Counted from the first letter of the stretch, positions 35,442 through 45,908 are shown. The stretch: 64,000 nt of DNA from GCA-2720975 sp964467985 (GCA_964467985.1 CAYXTP010000002.1:1-64000); one strand, 5' to 3'. Notes: a model not told the origin generated them from the letters alone. Numbers and translations are program-made.

Positions 35442-35690
35442 ATGACCCCCGAGAAGCCCACAGCGCCTTCGGATGAGACCCCTGAGGGTCCCTTCTACGC
35501 TTTGGGACGCTTCGCGGGAATTGGGATCCAGTTCGGCGCGGTGATCAGCTTGTTTGCCCTCGCGGGCTACTGGCTGGATGAGCGGCTCGGGAGTCGTCCT
35601 TGGGGGCTCATCGTGGGCGTCCTGCTCGGCTTCCTTGGCGGCACCCTTTCGTTGATGCGATCGGTGGGGCGCTGGCGAGCTGAACCCTAA
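35442..35690 (+). CDS. atpZ: AtpZ-like small membrane protein
   Basis: The protein has 82 residues with two membrane helices (about 25-43 and 52-69) joined by a short loop ending DERLGSRPWG. This plan, and the place at the head of an ATP synthase operon, matches the AtpZ/ATPase_gene1 family, linked to Mg2+ or Ca2+ supply and to assembly of the complex. The N-terminal 15 residues are Pro/Glu-rich and cytoplasmic. The next gene begins 38 nt downstream. Confidence 0.8.
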   Translation: MTPEKPTAPSDETPEGPFYALGRFAGIGIQFGAVISLFALAGYWLDERLGSRPWGLIVGVLLGFLGGTLSLMRSVGRWRAEP

Positions 35691-35728
35691 TCCTCTTCTT
35701 CCTCCTCTCCAATCCGCCTGCACCTCGG

Positions 35729-36106
35729 ATGTCCCGTACATCGATCGTTTCCCTGCTCGGCCTAGGCGCGGCCGTCCTCGTAGCTTCACGCTTCGAGGGC
35801 GCCTTGTCGGTCGGAGTTGTTGCGGGCTATCTGTGCGGAGCGAGCATTGCCCTCACCAGTGGCCTGTGGGTTGCGCACAGCGTGCAGCATCGCCCCGATC
35901 GGGCCATGCGCTCTCTGCTGGAGGGGTTCTTGGTCAAGCTCGGGGTGTTGGTTGTTGCGACCGTTTGCATGCGCTACATCCCGGCGGTCGGCGCTGTGGC
36001 TGACTACCGCTCGTTCCTTTCTGCCTATGCCGGCGCAGCCGTGCTGATCTTGCTTATGTCCACCTTGGAGAACTCGCGTCGCTTGCGAGGGGAGTCAGCC
36101 GCATGA
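35729..36106 (+). CDS. atpI: AtpI-like ATP synthase assembly protein
   Basis: The protein has 125 residues with four likely membrane helices (about 5-20, 25-50, 66-82 and 96-112). Size, hydrophobicity and position between atpZ and atpB fit the AtpI/ATP synthase I family, which aids c-ring assembly. The sequence is poorly conserved, so the call rests partly on context. The stop overlaps the atpB ATG by 4 nt (ATGA), so the two are translationally coupled. Confidence 0.75.
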   Translation: MSRTSIVSLLGLGAAVLVASRFEGALSVGVVAGYLCGASIALTSGLWVAHSVQHRPDRAMRSLLEGFLVKLGVLVVATVCMRYIPAVGAVADYRSFLSAYAGAAVLILLMSTLENSRRLRGESAA

Positions 36107-37074
36107 GTAGCCTGCGACCGATTCTGATCCTGGCCGTCATCTTCGGCGCCTGTTTCATCTCCTCCACCTACTCCGAGCACCATCATGGGAGCAATGACAA
36201 GGCCTTCGAGTCCTTGTACATGCACCTCATGCCCGCCTGGCTGGTCACGACAAACCACGCGCCTGACGGAGTGGACGACGGCGAACACGAGGCCGCCCAG
36301 CACCCCCTGGTGCAGATCCCCTTGCCCACGGCGTTGAGTCTGTTTGACTCCAACCAGGACGAGAGCGACGGCAATCACCTCGTGATGTTCAACCTGCAGG
36401 TCTTCCAGCTGGCTGCCGTGCTCCTGATTTTTATCGCGTTCTCAGGGGTTTCGCGCCACATGAAGGACGGCAAGGGAGACGCTATCACGCGCTTCCTGGC
36501 CGGGGCTTGCTTGTTCGTGCGCAACGACATGGTGCGCCCCAATATGCAACGCGCCCACGCAGACGCCCTGCTACCCATGTTCTTGAGCCTGTTCTTCTTC
36601 ATCTTGTTCATGAACTTGATGGGGCTGGTTCCCGGTTCGGTCACGCCCACGGCCTGCATCTTTGTCACGGGTGCCCTGGCCTTCATCGTGCTGGGCATGA
36701 TGATCGTCGGAGGTATGGTGGTGCAGGGTCCCATCGCCTACTGGAAGAGCCTCGTGCCCCACGTTCCGCTTTGGCTCTGGCCGCTGTTGTTCGTGGTTGA
36801 GCTCATCGGCGTCACGGTCAAGCCCTTCGCCCTGACGATTCGACTGTTCGCCAACATGACCGGTGGGCACATGGTCGTGCTCTCCTTCATGGGACTGATA
36901 TTCTTCTTCGCGGGAGTGGACTTCAGTTCCACGGGCTACGGCTTCTCACCGGTGGCCGTGGGCTTCGCCGTGTTCATCATGATTATCGAGGGCTTTGTGG
37001 CATTCGTGCAGGCCTACATCTTCACCCTCTTGTCGGCGATCTTCGTCGGCGCCTCCCTCCACCCCGAGCACTAG
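36103..37074 (+). CDS. atpB: ATP synthase F0 subunit a
   Basis: The protein has 323 residues. It forms the proton half-channels beside the c-ring. A signal-like helix (about 4-22) precedes an exported, His- and Asp-rich segment of about 70 residues, which is larger than in E. coli. Five membrane helices follow. The essential Arg lies in FALTIRLFANMTGGH near residue 247, and the last helices carry GFAVFIMIIEGFVAFVQAYIFTLL. The start overlaps atpI. A 167-nt spacer with a tandem repeat leads to atpE. Confidence 0.95.
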   Translation: MSSLRPILILAVIFGACFISSTYSEHHHGSNDKAFESLYMHLMPAWLVTTNHAPDGVDDGEHEAAQHPLVQIPLPTALSLFDSNQDESDGNHLVMFNLQVFQLAAVLLIFIAFSGVSRHMKDGKGDAITRFLAGACLFVRNDMVRPNMQRAHADALLPMFLSLFFFILFMNLMGLVPGSVTPTACIFVTGALAFIVLGMMIVGGMVVQGPIAYWKSLVPHVPLWLWPLLFVVELIGVTVKPFALTIRLFANMTGGHMVVLSFMGLIFFFAGVDFSSTGYGFSPVAVGFAVFIMIIEGFVAFVQAYIFTLLSAIFVGASLHPEH

Positions 37075-37153
37075 TCCTCTCTTGAGAAACTGATCCTCGG
37101 GTGTCCGCGCGACCTCGGTCGCCACGCTGTATTCCAGATCCAAAGTATTCCCA

Positions 37154-37179
37154 AACCGAATTCACCAACCGAATTCACC
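37154..37179. repeat. Perfect 13-bp tandem duplication before atpE
   Basis: AACCGAATTCACC occurs twice, head to tail, in the atpB-atpE spacer about 60 bp before the atpE start. No other gene is visible in this 167-nt spacer. Confidence 0.8.
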
Positions 37180-37241
37180 TCAAGCAACCTCTGAACCCCC
37201 TTCGCCCGGCCATGCCGGGAAACCACGGAGTCAACAACGCA

Positions 37242-37490
37242 ATGAACCTCCCCGTAGAACCCGATCAGGTCATGGATGTCGCCAAGATGGGCGCTGGCAT
37301 TGGTGCCGGCATCGTCGCTGTGGGTGCCGGTATCGGCATCGGCAAGATTGGTGCGGCCGCCGCCGAATCGATCGCTCGTCAGCCCGAAGCAGCCAAGGAA
37401 ATCAGCGGCGGTTCGCTGATCCTCGCAGCCTTCATCGAGGGTGTTTCCCTCTTTGCTGTCGTCGTCACCCTGCTGATCGCGAACGGCTAG
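37242..37490 (+). CDS. atpE: ATP synthase F0 subunit c
   Basis: The protein has 82 residues in two helices. The first has the Gly-rich packing repeat GAGIGAGIVAVGAGIGIG; the polar loop is ARQPEA at 45-50. The second helix carries the ion-binding Glu66 in LAAFIEGVSLF. The residues after it (Gly-Val) are not the Ser-Thr of Na+-binding rings, so proton coupling is likely (inference). The chosen ATG follows a GGAG; an in-frame ATG 30 nt upstream would add a polar head. The protein exports no signal and acts in the membrane ring. Confidence 0.95.
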   Translation: MNLPVEPDQVMDVAKMGAGIGAGIVAVGAGIGIGKIGAAAAESIARQPEAAKEISGGSLILAAFIEGVSLFAVVVTLLIANG

Positions 37491-37548
37491 TCGCTGTTGT
37501 CTCCCTACGTCGCTGGCTGCCTGGGGTTCACCCCACGGGGTCAGCGGT

Positions 37549-38232
37549 GTGTGGGGGGCTGTGCAGCGCGACCCAACTGATCCGAACTCGTACGTCACTC
37601 CCACCGGGGCGATCCTCGGTTCCCCCTGGGCCTTCTGGCCTTGGAACCCCATGCAGTACCTATTCAATCTGAGCGGCAGCGCGGACCCCACTCTGGCGAG
37701 CCTAGGACTCATCCCCAATGAGGGTGGGTTCAATCCCCTCGATGTGGCTGGCGCGGGCAACTTCCTCTGGACGTTGATCATCTTCTGTTTGGCCCTTATT
37801 CCCATGTGGAAGATGGTCTTCTCGAAGATCGCGGACATGGCCAATGACCGAGACGAGAAGGCGGCTGAGGCCGTGACTCTCGCAGCGCGTGCAAGCGAAG
37901 AGGCAGAAAAGGCACGTGCTGAGGTCGAAGTGCGCTTGGGTGAAGCCCAGGCCGAGGCCTCGAAGCTCCTGGCCGGTGCGCGCGAACGGGCGGATACCCG
38001 CGAGCGGGACATCATCGAGAATGCCAAGAAAGAAGCCGACGCCATGATCGAAAGTGCGCGCTCGTCCATTCAGGCCGAGCAGGACAAAGCGCTGGCTGCC
38101 ATTCGCTCTGAAGTCGTCGAGCTCTCACTGTCTGCAGCGTCGCAGGTCATCGGGCGCCAGGTCGGCAGTGAAGACGACCGTCGGGTCGTGGCCGAGATCG
38201 TCGGCGCGTCTGCGAGTGGGGACGGCGCGTAA
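37549..38232 (+). CDS. atpF: ATP synthase F0 subunit b with long N-terminal extension
   Basis: The protein has 227 residues from a GTG. A membrane helix lies at about 69-86 (GNFLWTLIIFCLALIPMW), and a long Ala/Glu-rich coiled coil follows as the peripheral stalk. Unlike most b subunits, about 65 residues rich in Trp, Pro and Gly precede the helix. An ATG at 37651 would shorten this to about 30 residues. The 58-nt spacer from atpE contains a small hairpin TGGGG-TTCA-CCCCA at 37522-37535. The stop overlaps atpH (TAATG). Confidence 0.9.
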   Translation: MWGAVQRDPTDPNSYVTPTGAILGSPWAFWPWNPMQYLFNLSGSADPTLASLGLIPNEGGFNPLDVAGAGNFLWTLIIFCLALIPMWKMVFSKIADMANDRDEKAAEAVTLAARASEEAEKARAEVEVRLGEAQAEASKLLAGARERADTRERDIIENAKKEADAMIESARSSIQAEQDKALAAIRSEVVELSLSAASQVIGRQVGSEDDRRVVAEIVGASASGDGA

Positions 38233-38801
38233 TGGGCGTCGTTGCCGCAGCCGTCAATCAGGTCACCGGCCGTTGGGCCGATGCCCTGTTTGGCCTAGCC
38301 CGCCGCCAAGGCGTGTTGGATCAGGTCAGCGCGGATATCGCGCGGCTGGCGGTGGAGTGTGAGAAGCCGGCTGTAGCCGCCTTCCTGCAAAGTGCCACCG
38401 GTACCTCCGCAGAGCGCCAGGCCCAATTCGATTCGGCTCTCGACAACGCCCATGAGACGACCCAGAACTTCGTGCGCTTGCTGTTCGAGCGTCGGCGCGA
38501 GGAGGTCCTGCTGCAGATGGGCGCGGCCTTTGAGCAGCGCCTGTTGGAAGAGCGCGGAGCCTTGCAGGGTGTCGTCGAATCTGCGCGCCCGCTGGAGGCT
38601 TCAGACATCGAAACCATGGGCCAGGACCTCTCCAAGCGCCTGGGCAAGACCGTTTCTCTCACGGGCCGCGTGGACCCCGACCTCGTCGGCGGCATTCGCG
38701 TTTTTGTCGGAGCCCGCATGATCGACCAGTCGCTGCAGGGCCGTATGGACGGCTTGCGGCGCAGCATGATGGAGGCACGGCTGCCTGCCGTGGGCTCCTA
38801 G
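38232..38801 (+). CDS. atpH: ATP synthase F1 subunit delta
   Basis: The protein has 189 residues. It links the stator b subunit to the top of F1. The N-terminal six-helix part includes GRWADALFGLARRQGVLDQV, and the C-terminal part has the typical KTVSLTGRVDPDLVGGIRVFVGARMIDQSLQGRMDGL. The start shares one base with the atpF stop. A spacer of 129 nt leads to atpA, with an AGGA about 10 nt before its ATG. Confidence 0.94.
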   Translation: MGVVAAAVNQVTGRWADALFGLARRQGVLDQVSADIARLAVECEKPAVAAFLQSATGTSAERQAQFDSALDNAHETTQNFVRLLFERRREEVLLQMGAAFEQRLLEERGALQGVVESARPLEASDIETMGQDLSKRLGKTVSLTGRVDPDLVGGIRVFVGARMIDQSLQGRMDGLRRSMMEARLPAVGS

Positions 38802-38930
38802 AGGGCGCTCGGAAGTCAGCCCAGGTGGCCCTTCTAGCACCCCGCCCCAAACTACCCGACCTACACAACACACCCTCTTCTCACACCAGATGGTCACCCG
38901 CTCCAGGGCGACCGAGCAGGAAACACTCCC

Positions 38931-40502
38931 ATGGACCTTCGACCCGCTGAAGTCACTTCGATCCTCGAGAAGGAGATCGAGAACTACCAAGGCGATAGCC
39001 GCATGCAGAGCGTGGGCACCGTGCTCTCTGTGGGTGACGGCGTTGCGCGCGTGTACGGCCTCGACGACTGCATGATGAACGAGCTGCTCGAGTTCGCGGG
39101 CGGCGTGCGTGGCATCGCGCTCAACCTCGAAGAGGACAACGTCGGTTGCGTGTTGCTTGGCGACGCGGCCAAGGTGCGCGAGGGAGACACGGTGAAGGCC
39201 ACGGGCCGCATCATCTCCGTTCCCACCGGCCCGCAGTTGTTGGGCCGCGTGGTCAACGCCCTCGGTGACCCGGTTGATGGCAAGGGTCCGCTCGGGACCA
39301 GCGATGCCGACCTGCGCCCGATTGAGCAGGACGCTCCGTCTGTCGTGGAACGCCAGCCGGTGGACCAGCCCCTGCAGACCGGCATCAAGGCCGTCGACGC
39401 CATGATACCCATCGGCCGTGGCCAGCGTGAACTCATCATCGGCGACCGCCAGACGGGCAAGACTGCCCTGATCGTCGACACCATCCTGTCCCAAGCGAAC
39501 ACCGGTGGCGGCGACCCCGAGAACGCCGAGCAGGTCATCTGCATCTACGTAGCCGTGGGTCAGAAGCAATCCACCGTGGTGGACATTGTGCGCCGCCTCG
39601 AGAAGGCGGGTGCGATGGCCTACACCATCGTCGTTTCGGCTTCGGCCATCGACGAGGCTTCGATGCAGTACCTCTCGTGCTACGGAGGCTGCGCCATGGG
39701 CGAGCGCTTCCGCGACGAAGGCCGCCACGTGGCGATCTTCTACGATGACCTCTACAAGCAGGCCCTCGCCTACCGTCAGGTGATGCTGCTGCTGCGTCGT
39801 CCCCCGGGACGCGAGGCGTTCCCCGGTGACGTCTTCAACCTGCACAGCCGCCTGCTGGAGCGCGCGGCCAAGCTGGCCGACAACGCGCCCGAAATCAATC
39901 CGCGCTTCAAGGCCGGGGGTGGAACCCTCACGGCTCTGCCCGTGGTGGAGACTCAGGAGGGCGATGTGTCGGCGTACATTCCCACCAATGTGATTTCGAT
40001 CACCGACGGCCAGATCTTTCTGGAGTCGAGCCTCTTCAACTCCGGTATTCGACCGGCTGTGAACGCTGGTATCTCCGTATCCCGAGTGGGGGGTGCGGCT
40101 CAGATTCCTGCCATGAAGAAGACGGCAGGCTCGCTGCGCCTCGACCTGGCTCAGTTCCGCGAACTGCAGGCCTTCGCCCAGTTCGGTTCCGACCTGGACG
40201 CCGCGACCCAAGCCAAGCTGACCCGCGGGGAGCGCCTTGTGGAGGTTCTCAAGCAGGGCCAGTACGTGCCCGCCAAGGTGACTGACCAGGTCTTCATCCT
40301 GTATGCCGGTTCCACGGGTGCCCTGGACGATCTGGCGGTCAAGCAGGTCGCCGAATTCGAACGCGCCCTGATCGAGTACGTGAACGACACCCATCCTGAG
40401 GTGGTGGAACAAATCGCGACTGCCAAGAAGGATATTCCTGACGAGACCAAGGCGGTTCTCGATGGGGCCATCACCGCGGTCAAGGCGCAGATCCGGGCCT
40501 AG
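38931..40502 (+). CDS. atpA: ATP synthase F1 subunit alpha
   Basis: The protein has 523 residues. It is the non-catalytic nucleotide-binding subunit. The P-loop GDRQTGKT lies at 171-178, PGREAFPGDVFNLHSRLLERAAK follows, and the VGGAAQIPAMKKTAGSLRLDLAQFRELQAFAQFGSDLD segment is hallmark alpha. The N-terminal beta barrel starts with VLSVGDGVARVYGLDD. It ends four bases before atpG. Confidence 0.98.
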   Translation: MDLRPAEVTSILEKEIENYQGDSRMQSVGTVLSVGDGVARVYGLDDCMMNELLEFAGGVRGIALNLEEDNVGCVLLGDAAKVREGDTVKATGRIISVPTGPQLLGRVVNALGDPVDGKGPLGTSDADLRPIEQDAPSVVERQPVDQPLQTGIKAVDAMIPIGRGQRELIIGDRQTGKTALIVDTILSQANTGGGDPENAEQVICIYVAVGQKQSTVVDIVRRLEKAGAMAYTIVVSASAIDEASMQYLSCYGGCAMGERFRDEGRHVAIFYDDLYKQALAYRQVMLLLRRPPGREAFPGDVFNLHSRLLERAAKLADNAPEINPRFKAGGGTLTALPVVETQEGDVSAYIPTNVISITDGQIFLESSLFNSGIRPAVNAGISVSRVGGAAQIPAMKKTAGSLRLDLAQFRELQAFAQFGSDLDAATQAKLTRGERLVEVLKQGQYVPAKVTDQVFILYAGSTGALDDLAVKQVAEFERALIEYVNDTHPEVVEQIATAKKDIPDETKAVLDGAITAVKAQIRA

Positions 40503-40506
40503 ATCC

Positions 40507-41376
40507 ATGGCGGGTATCAAGGAACTCCAGCAGCGGATCACATCCGTTGGCAACATCAAGCAGATCACGCGCGCCATGGAAATGGTGGCGACGACGAAGC
40601 TGCGCCGCTTCCAGGACCGGGCTCTGTGCTCGCGACCCTACGCGGAGGAAATTAGCGGGCTGGTGGCGCGTTTGTCCGCCGTCCTGGGGGACGCCGTGGA
40701 CGAGCGCCCCCTATTCAACCCGGGCGGTGGTGAGCGCACCCTGGCTCTGGTGGTCACCTCCGATCGCGGCCTGTGTGGCGCCTACAACTCAAGTCTCCTA
40801 CGCACCGTCGAGGCCTGGCGTGCAGGACACGAGCGTGAGGTCGACTACCTGCTCTACGGTCGCAAGGGTTTTGCCTACATGGACCGGCGCGATTTCCAGA
40901 TCGAGCGCTTCTTGGAAGACCCGCCCCTCGAGCAGATCGACTACCCCAACGCGGCCATCACGGCACGCATGCTGGTGAGCGAGTTCGAGAGTGGCAAGTA
41001 CCACGATGTCAGGCTCTTCTACACGGCCTTCGAGAGCATGGTGAAGTACCGCCCCTGCAACGTGCCCTTCCTGCCTATCGCAGCCGATGCGCTGACGGGT
41101 GGGGACGAGGGCGCCGTCGGCGAGACCCTGCTCGAGCCGGATGCAGAGGCCATTTTCGATCACTTGATCCCCAAGTACCTCGAGACGCGCGTCTTCAACG
41201 CCCTGCTCGAAGCCTTGACCTCGGAATACGCCAGCCGTCGCTTCGCCATGAAGAACGCGACCGACGCGGCCGAAGACATGCAGTCCGAACTGCGCGGCAT
41301 CTACAACCGCCGCCGCCAGGAGAAAATCACCAAGGAGCTGCTCGACATCGTCGGCGGCGCCGAAGCCGTCAAGTAG
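40507..41376 (+). CDS. atpG: ATP synthase F1 subunit gamma
   Basis: The protein has 289 residues. It forms the rotating central shaft. The N-terminus MAGIKELQQRITSVGNIKQITRAMEMVATTKLRR and the C-terminal ASRRFAMKNATDAAEDMQSELRGIYNRRRQEKITKELLDIVGGAEAV are diagnostic helices. TSDRGLCGAYNSSLL lies near residue 80. It starts 4 nt after the atpA stop; a frame open further upstream overlaps atpA. Confidence 0.97.
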   Translation: MAGIKELQQRITSVGNIKQITRAMEMVATTKLRRFQDRALCSRPYAEEISGLVARLSAVLGDAVDERPLFNPGGGERTLALVVTSDRGLCGAYNSSLLRTVEAWRAGHEREVDYLLYGRKGFAYMDRRDFQIERFLEDPPLEQIDYPNAAITARMLVSEFESGKYHDVRLFYTAFESMVKYRPCNVPFLPIAADALTGGDEGAVGETLLEPDAEAIFDHLIPKYLETRVFNALLEALTSEYASRRFAMKNATDAAEDMQSELRGIYNRRRQEKITKELLDIVGGAEAVK

Positions 41377-41386
41377 CTAGCCGTTT

Positions 41387-41427
41387 AGCCCTCCGAAACA
41401 GCCCTCCGAACCCAGCCCTCCGTACCC
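41387..41427. repeat. Three tandem 13/14-bp units between atpG and atpD
   Basis: Three head-to-tail copies of AGCCCTCCGwAmCc occupy almost the whole 57-nt spacer (13, 14 and 14 bp). They end seven bases before the atpD ATG, where a ribosome-binding site would normally lie. Confidence 0.75.
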
Positions 41428-41433
41428 AGAGTC

Positions 41434-42875
<1,442 letters not shown>

Positions 42876-42876
<1 letters not shown>

Positions 42877-43301
42877 TGGTCCGCTCTCTGACCCTGCGCG
42901 TGATCACTCCGGAAGAGATCGTGGTGGACACCACGGCCTCCAGCGTGACCTTTCCCGCCTTGGACGGCGGAATGGGGATCTTGCCCCGTCACGCCTCCAT
43001 GGTGGCGGCTCTGGATGCGGGTCAGTTGGTCTTTGAGGCTGACGGGCAGCGCCAGGAGATGTTCGTGTCCGGCGGATTCGCAGAAGTGCGCGACGACACC
43101 GTACGCGTGGTGACCGAAGCCTCCGAGTCGGCGAGTGAGATCGACGTGGAGCGCGCAGCGCGTGCTGCCGAACGGGCACGCAAGCGCTTGCACGAGCGCT
43201 GGGTGGAAGACGGCGTACCCTTTGACGTTCTGCGGGCCGAGGCGGCCCTGCGGCGGGCACTCATGCGCAAGCTTGTCGCCGGTCGCTACCGCGGGGCTTG
43301 A
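42876..43301 (+). CDS. atpC: ATP synthase F1 subunit epsilon
   Basis: The protein has 141 residues. An N-terminal beta sandwich contains FPALDGGMGILPRHASMVAALDAG and FVSGGFAEVRDDTVRVVTE. The C-terminal two-helix arm (about 88-141) is rich in Arg and Ala and could inhibit ATP hydrolysis. It is the last gene of the ATP synthase operon, and aspS begins 47 nt later, so read-through is possible. Confidence 0.95.
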
Positions 43302-43348
43302 GTGCCCCCTTCTCGGTGCGGGGGGGCTGGCGCTAGGATGCGCCCCTC

Positions 43349-45145
43349 ATGAGCGACTGGCAGCGAACCCATCACTGTGGTGCCCTCTCTTCTGCGGACG
43401 AGGGCCTGCATGTCACCCTCAACGGCTGGGTGCACGCCCGCCGAAACCTGGGGGGTATCTACTTCATCGAACTGCGCGACCGCTATTCGCGCCTGCAGGT
43501 CGTCCTGCCCGAGGAAGTTGTGGGGGATCTGCATGTCTCCCCCGAGGACTGCCTGTGCGTGCGCGGCAAGGTGGGCCTGCGCGGTCCGAAGGACACCAAC
43601 CCGGAGCACCCCACGGGCGAGATCGAGGTGCTTGCAGAATACGTCGAGCGCTTGGCGCCATCGAAGATCCCGCCGTTCGAGATCATCGAAGACCTGGACA
43701 CGGCTGTAGAGCTGAGACTGCGCTACCGCTACCTCGACCTGAGGCGGCCCGATATGCAGCGCAAGCTCATGCACCGTTCGCGCTTCATCGGAGCCATGCG
43801 CAACGCTTTCCTGACGCGCGACTTCTGCGAGGTGGAGACACCCGTGCTGACCAAGGCCACTCCCGAGGGGGCGCGCGACTACCTCGTGCCCTCGCGCGTG
43901 CACCCCTCCAAGTGGTATGCCCTGCCCCAGTCTCCCCAGATATTCAAGCAGCTGTTGATGGTGGCGGGCATGGACCGCTACTTCCAAGTGGCCCGCTGCT
44001 TCCGGGACGAAGACCTGCGCGCTGACCGACAGCCTGAGTTCACGCAACTGGACATGGAGATGTGCTTCGTGGAGGAAGAGGACGTGTTCGAGACTTGGGA
44101 GGGCGTCTTGCAGGACACCTTCCGTGACTCCATGGACATCGAACTCGACCTGCCTTTTCCGCGCATGACGTGGAAGGAGGCCATGAATCGCTTCGGCAGT
44201 GACAAACCCGACCTGCGCTTCGGCATGGAGCTCGTCGATCTCAGCGAATGGGTGCCCACTCGCGAGTTCGGTGTTTTTCAAAATGCGCTGGACGCTGGCG
44301 GCCGAGTGATGGCCCTGCGCGTGCCCGGCGGCGGGCAGGCCATTTCGCGCGGTCAGATGAAACCCCTGGAAAAGCAGGCCAAAGAGCTCGGAGCCAAGGG
44401 ACTGGCCTGGTGGAAGCCCGGCTTGGAGGGCGGCGGCGCAGGCCCCGTGGCGCGCTTCGTGGAAGGCGAAACGGGAGCGGCTCTGTTGCAGCACATGCAA
44501 GCCGAGCAGGGCGACTTGTTGCTCTTCTGCGCCGACAGTGAGTCTGTCGTCTGGCGCGTGCTGGGCGAGCTGCGTTCCAGCGTCGCACGCCAATTGGATC
44601 TCATTCCCGAGGGGCCCTTCCAGTTTCTGTGGGTTACCTCGTTCCCCATGTTCGAGCGTGATGAGGAGCGTGGCGGCTGGACGTCCTCCCACCACCCATT
44701 CACCGCCCCCGACGAATGGGAGATGAGCGGCGACCCGGGCAGTATGAACTCGCGCGCCTACGATCTGGTATTGAACGGCTGGGAGTTGGGTTCGGGGTCC
44801 ATTCGAATCCACCGCCAGGAGGTCCAGCAGCGGGTATTCGAACTGCTGGGCATCAGCCCCGAGCAGCAGCGCGAGAAATTTGGCTTCCTGTTGGAGGCCC
44901 TCGAGTACGGGCCGCCGCCCCACGGGGGATTTGCGGTGGGGCTCGACCGGATCGTGGCTTTGACCCTCGGGCTGGACTCGATCCGCGACGTGGTGGCCTT
45001 CCCGAAGACCCTGACGGCAGCCGATGTCATGTGCGATGCCCCGGCGCAGGTCAGTCCCGAGCAGTTGGCGGACGTCCATGTTCGCAACACGGAGCAAGAA
45101 CTGGACCCCGGCGAAGACGGGGATCCCGGCCAGGCAACCTCTTGA
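43349..45145 (+). CDS. aspS: Aspartate-tRNA ligase
   Basis: The protein has 598 residues, the bacterial-type length with an inserted GAD domain (about 290-410). The anticodon-binding OB fold begins with TLNGWVHARRNLGGIYFIELRDR. Class II motif 1 has RSRFIGAMRNAFLTRDFCEVETPVL, motif 2 has CFRDEDLRADRQPEFTQLDME, and motif 3 has GFAVGLDRIVAL. Leu at the position two before GG in the OB fold, where non-discriminating enzymes often have His, favours strict charging of tRNA-Asp (inference). The C-terminal tail is acidic. Confidence 0.97.
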   Translation: MSDWQRTHHCGALSSADEGLHVTLNGWVHARRNLGGIYFIELRDRYSRLQVVLPEEVVGDLHVSPEDCLCVRGKVGLRGPKDTNPEHPTGEIEVLAEYVERLAPSKIPPFEIIEDLDTAVELRLRYRYLDLRRPDMQRKLMHRSRFIGAMRNAFLTRDFCEVETPVLTKATPEGARDYLVPSRVHPSKWYALPQSPQIFKQLLMVAGMDRYFQVARCFRDEDLRADRQPEFTQLDMEMCFVEEEDVFETWEGVLQDTFRDSMDIELDLPFPRMTWKEAMNRFGSDKPDLRFGMELVDLSEWVPTREFGVFQNALDAGGRVMALRVPGGGQAISRGQMKPLEKQAKELGAKGLAWWKPGLEGGGAGPVARFVEGETGAALLQHMQAEQGDLLLFCADSESVVWRVLGELRSSVARQLDLIPEGPFQFLWVTSFPMFERDEERGGWTSSHHPFTAPDEWEMSGDPGSMNSRAYDLVLNGWELGSGSIRIHRQEVQQRVFELLGISPEQQREKFGFLLEALEYGPPPHGGFAVGLDRIVALTLGLDSIRDVVAFPKTLTAADVMCDAPAQVSPEQLADVHVRNTEQELDPGEDGDPGQATS

Positions 45146-45314
45146 ACGTGCCGGTGGGTGGACTCTCTGTAGCGGGATCGCGTCGCCTGTCCTATTCTCC
45201 TTGGCCGAGCTCAGGGGGAATTCGCCCGAGCCGGTTGGGCTTGCACGCCTGCCTTGCGCCCGTCCCAACCAACACAATCCGTTTCATTTCCGAACCCAAG
45301 ACACAAGGAGCCTA

Positions 45315-45908
45315 GTGGCCACTCAGGACTACCGTTTAAACCATCGCATCCGCGTCCCCGAAGTCCGTCTGATCGACGAGAAGGGTGAACAGTGTGGAGT
45401 TGTGGGCACCAACGAGGCCAAGCGCCTCGCCCAGGATGCGGGCCTCGACCTCGTCGAGGTTTCTCCCAACGCAAGACCGCCCGTCTGCAAGATCATGGAC
45501 TTCGGCAAGTTCAAGTATCAGCAGCGCAAGAAGGATCGCAAAGGCGGGGTCGGCAAGAAGGGCTCCACGGGACTCAAGGAAATGCGCGTGCGTCCCGCCA
45601 TTTCAGATCACGACTTGTCCTATCGCCTGACGGACGGCCGCAAGTTCCTCGAAGAGGGTCACAAGGTCCAGGTCGTGTGCATTTTTCGTGGCCGCCAAAT
45701 GGCCCACCCGGAGCACGGCTACGATGTCATGCGCCGAGTGTCCTCGAATCTCGAGGACCTCTCCAAGATCGAAGTGCCGGCGCGAATGGCCGGTCGTCGC
45801 ATGACGATGATGCTCTCCGCCTTGACGGCCGACCAACGGCGCAAGAAAGCCAAGGAACTCGAAGAACGCGACAAGCGCGAGGCCGAGGAACAGTCGGGCG
45901 ACGAGTAG
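45315..45908 (+). CDS. infC: Translation initiation factor IF-3
   Basis: The protein has 197 residues from a GTG preceded by AAGGAG at 4 nt. IF-3 keeps 30S subunits free and checks the start codon. DYRLNHRIRVPEVRLIDEKGEQ is the N-domain start; VEVSPNARPPVCKIMDFGKFKYQ ends that domain and leads to the linker. The C domain has KEMRVRPAISDHDLSYRL and KVQVVCIFRGRQMAHPE. The start codon is GTG rather than the ATT/ATC used in many autoregulated infC genes. Its usual partners rpmI and rplT are displaced by an antisense gene. Confidence 0.96.
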   Translation: MATQDYRLNHRIRVPEVRLIDEKGEQCGVVGTNEAKRLAQDAGLDLVEVSPNARPPVCKIMDFGKFKYQQRKKDRKGGVGKKGSTGLKEMRVRPAISDHDLSYRLTDGRKFLEEGHKVQVVCIFRGRQMAHPEHGYDVMRRVSSNLEDLSKIEVPARMAGRRMTMMLSALTADQRRKKAKELEERDKREAEEQSGDE

